Shown here: piece by piece, positions 63,195 to 64,000 of the stretch
How the letters are laid out: each line of letters begins with the position of its first letter
How positions within the stretch are numbered: position 1 is the stretch's first letter
From: Rhynochetos jubatus
Lineage: Eukaryota; Chordata; Aves; Eurypygiformes; Rhynochetidae
DNA length: 64,000 bases
Assembly (NCBI GenBank): GCA_027574665.1
Contig: CM050654.1
Location: 11,836,142-11,900,141, forward strand
Direction of reading: 5' to 3'
Notes under the pieces: generated by a model
The model's input: the letters and a program-made list of their open reading frames with translations, nothing else
Database searches by the model: none
Told to the model about the DNA's origin: nothing
Translations under genes and position numbers: made by a program

Positions 63195-63381
63195 TCTGTT
63201 TTTAATAGTTGTACATCCCTCTCCTATACTTTCGACCAATGTTTCTGATAGCATCTGGGAGAAGGAAAAGATTTTATCAAAATGGTGATACTCACCCTCT
63301 AGCCTCCCAGAAGAGACCATCTGGAGAATGGCCTCTGCAGTGCTGAAAATAAAGGAGATGATAGCATCTTCATTTGTAAGT
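63195..63381 (-). other. Candidate internal coding exon, unrecognised protein
   Basis: The minus strand has an open frame of 115 codons (63048-63395), and its upstream part looks coding. From 'gactgaaagtag' (possible acceptor) the frame reads LTNEDAIISFIFSTAEAIL, then QMVSSGRLEGEYHHFDKIF, SFSQMLSETLVESIGE and GCTTIKNR, ending at a strong donor (AACAGA|gtaaggtgc, plus 63185-63194). A second good donor (GAG|gtgagtatc) and two alternative acceptors (ctttattttcag and cttttccttctcccag) lie inside, so exon limits are uncertain. The exon would end in phase 0, which matches the phase of the candidate exon at 31.3 kb. The peptide is helical-looking and has no motif I can name. Confidence 0.3.
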
Positions 63382-64000
63382 CTACTTTCAGTCATGTGAG
63401 AAGCATACAGAACTCATTTGGACTGAGGTCAGAACAGTAAATATTAAGAACCACCACATACATCCCCCTCTGTAAGTTGGGACTATTATAGAGAAGCACT
63501 CTAGAGAGAGTAGGAAAACTTCAGTGACCTTTCTTCTCACCAGTTCTATGTACTACGAGCAATCAATAATTAAAGCTTTTCTTTAACTACAGTCAAACAT
63601 AAAAAAAACCCAACCACAAATTAAAGCATGGGCCTTTGTAAGAAGATTTTGAGTTTTTTCCTTTATTATTGTTACATTTTTTTCTTCAAGGAGATTAAAA
63701 TAAAATCACTTGGATACAAGAAACAGTAACACTGGGAATCTGAAAGTGTTTAGTCAGAACATGTAATTACTGATAACAATCAATCATCCCTGTAGCTTCT
63801 GCTCTGTGTAATTCTCCACCCACTGAAATTCAGCTAGTTTCTAATAAATGTTTCATTACAAAAAAAATTCTAAAATGTTTTTAGCCTATTCATAACCTTT
63901 TCATAATCACATGTTGGAGTGATCTTTTTCTGCGATTACTGCACAACTTAATGCAGCCTGACTTCATTAGATCGATTTAAGAAGTTTAAAGTACTGTAAA

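Noticed and set aside
1-64000. CRISPR arrays, operons, tRNA or rRNA genes
   Set aside because: No regularly spaced identical repeats, no bacterial gene organisation, and no full tRNA cloverleaf or rRNA sequence was seen on either strand.

Overview
The window is vertebrate nuclear DNA, almost certainly from a bird. Base composition is AT-rich, there is no operon-like packing, and no long open reading frame reads as a protein. The bird assignment rests on the repeats: four CR1 LINE 3' fragments of very different ages, and three solo LTRs whose termini (TGTGCTGG...CACGACA, or its reverse complement) match LTR families I know as abundant in avian genomes. These identifications are from memory of the consensus sequences, not from a search.

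Layout. 1-9.5 kb: unique AT-rich sequence. 9.5-9.7 kb: a pair of tRNA-SINE-like motifs. 10.2 kb: a near-perfect 14-bp-arm palindrome. 11.4-11.6 kb: an alternating TA/TG/CA tract followed by a hairpin. 12.27-13.12 kb: a solo LTR on the minus strand. 14.7-15.3 kb: a well preserved CR1 tail. 15.3-39.3 kb: mostly unique sequence with GC-richer patches at 17.3, 20.5-21.2 and 25.0-25.5 kb and a 100-base purine tract at 30.25 kb. 39.3, 41.65 and 49.05 kb: three progressively different old CR1 copies. 51.7-52.4 kb (minus) and 54.4-55.0 kb (plus): two solo LTRs of different subfamilies. 55-64 kb: unique sequence with short poly-T and AT microsatellites.

No complete gene is visible. By eye I found a few short blocks where a good splice acceptor, an open coding-like frame and a donor or stop coincide: 12151-12225, 13343-13482, 15664-15733 and 21059-21161 on plus; 31216-31332 and 63195-63381 on minus. 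They would fit two convergent transcription units ending between 21 and 31 kb, with the rest of the window intronic or intergenic. None is recognised as a named protein. Pseudo-exons of this kind are common in 64 kb of vertebrate DNA, so confidence is low. No RNA gene, CRISPR array or CpG island was seen.

I found no undescribed biological system that I would defend. The most useful leads are the candidate exons, the two-copy tRNA-like motif, the palindrome, the repeated motif inside the 12.3 kb LTR, and several octamer- or X-box-containing unique stretches that look like conserved non-coding DNA.
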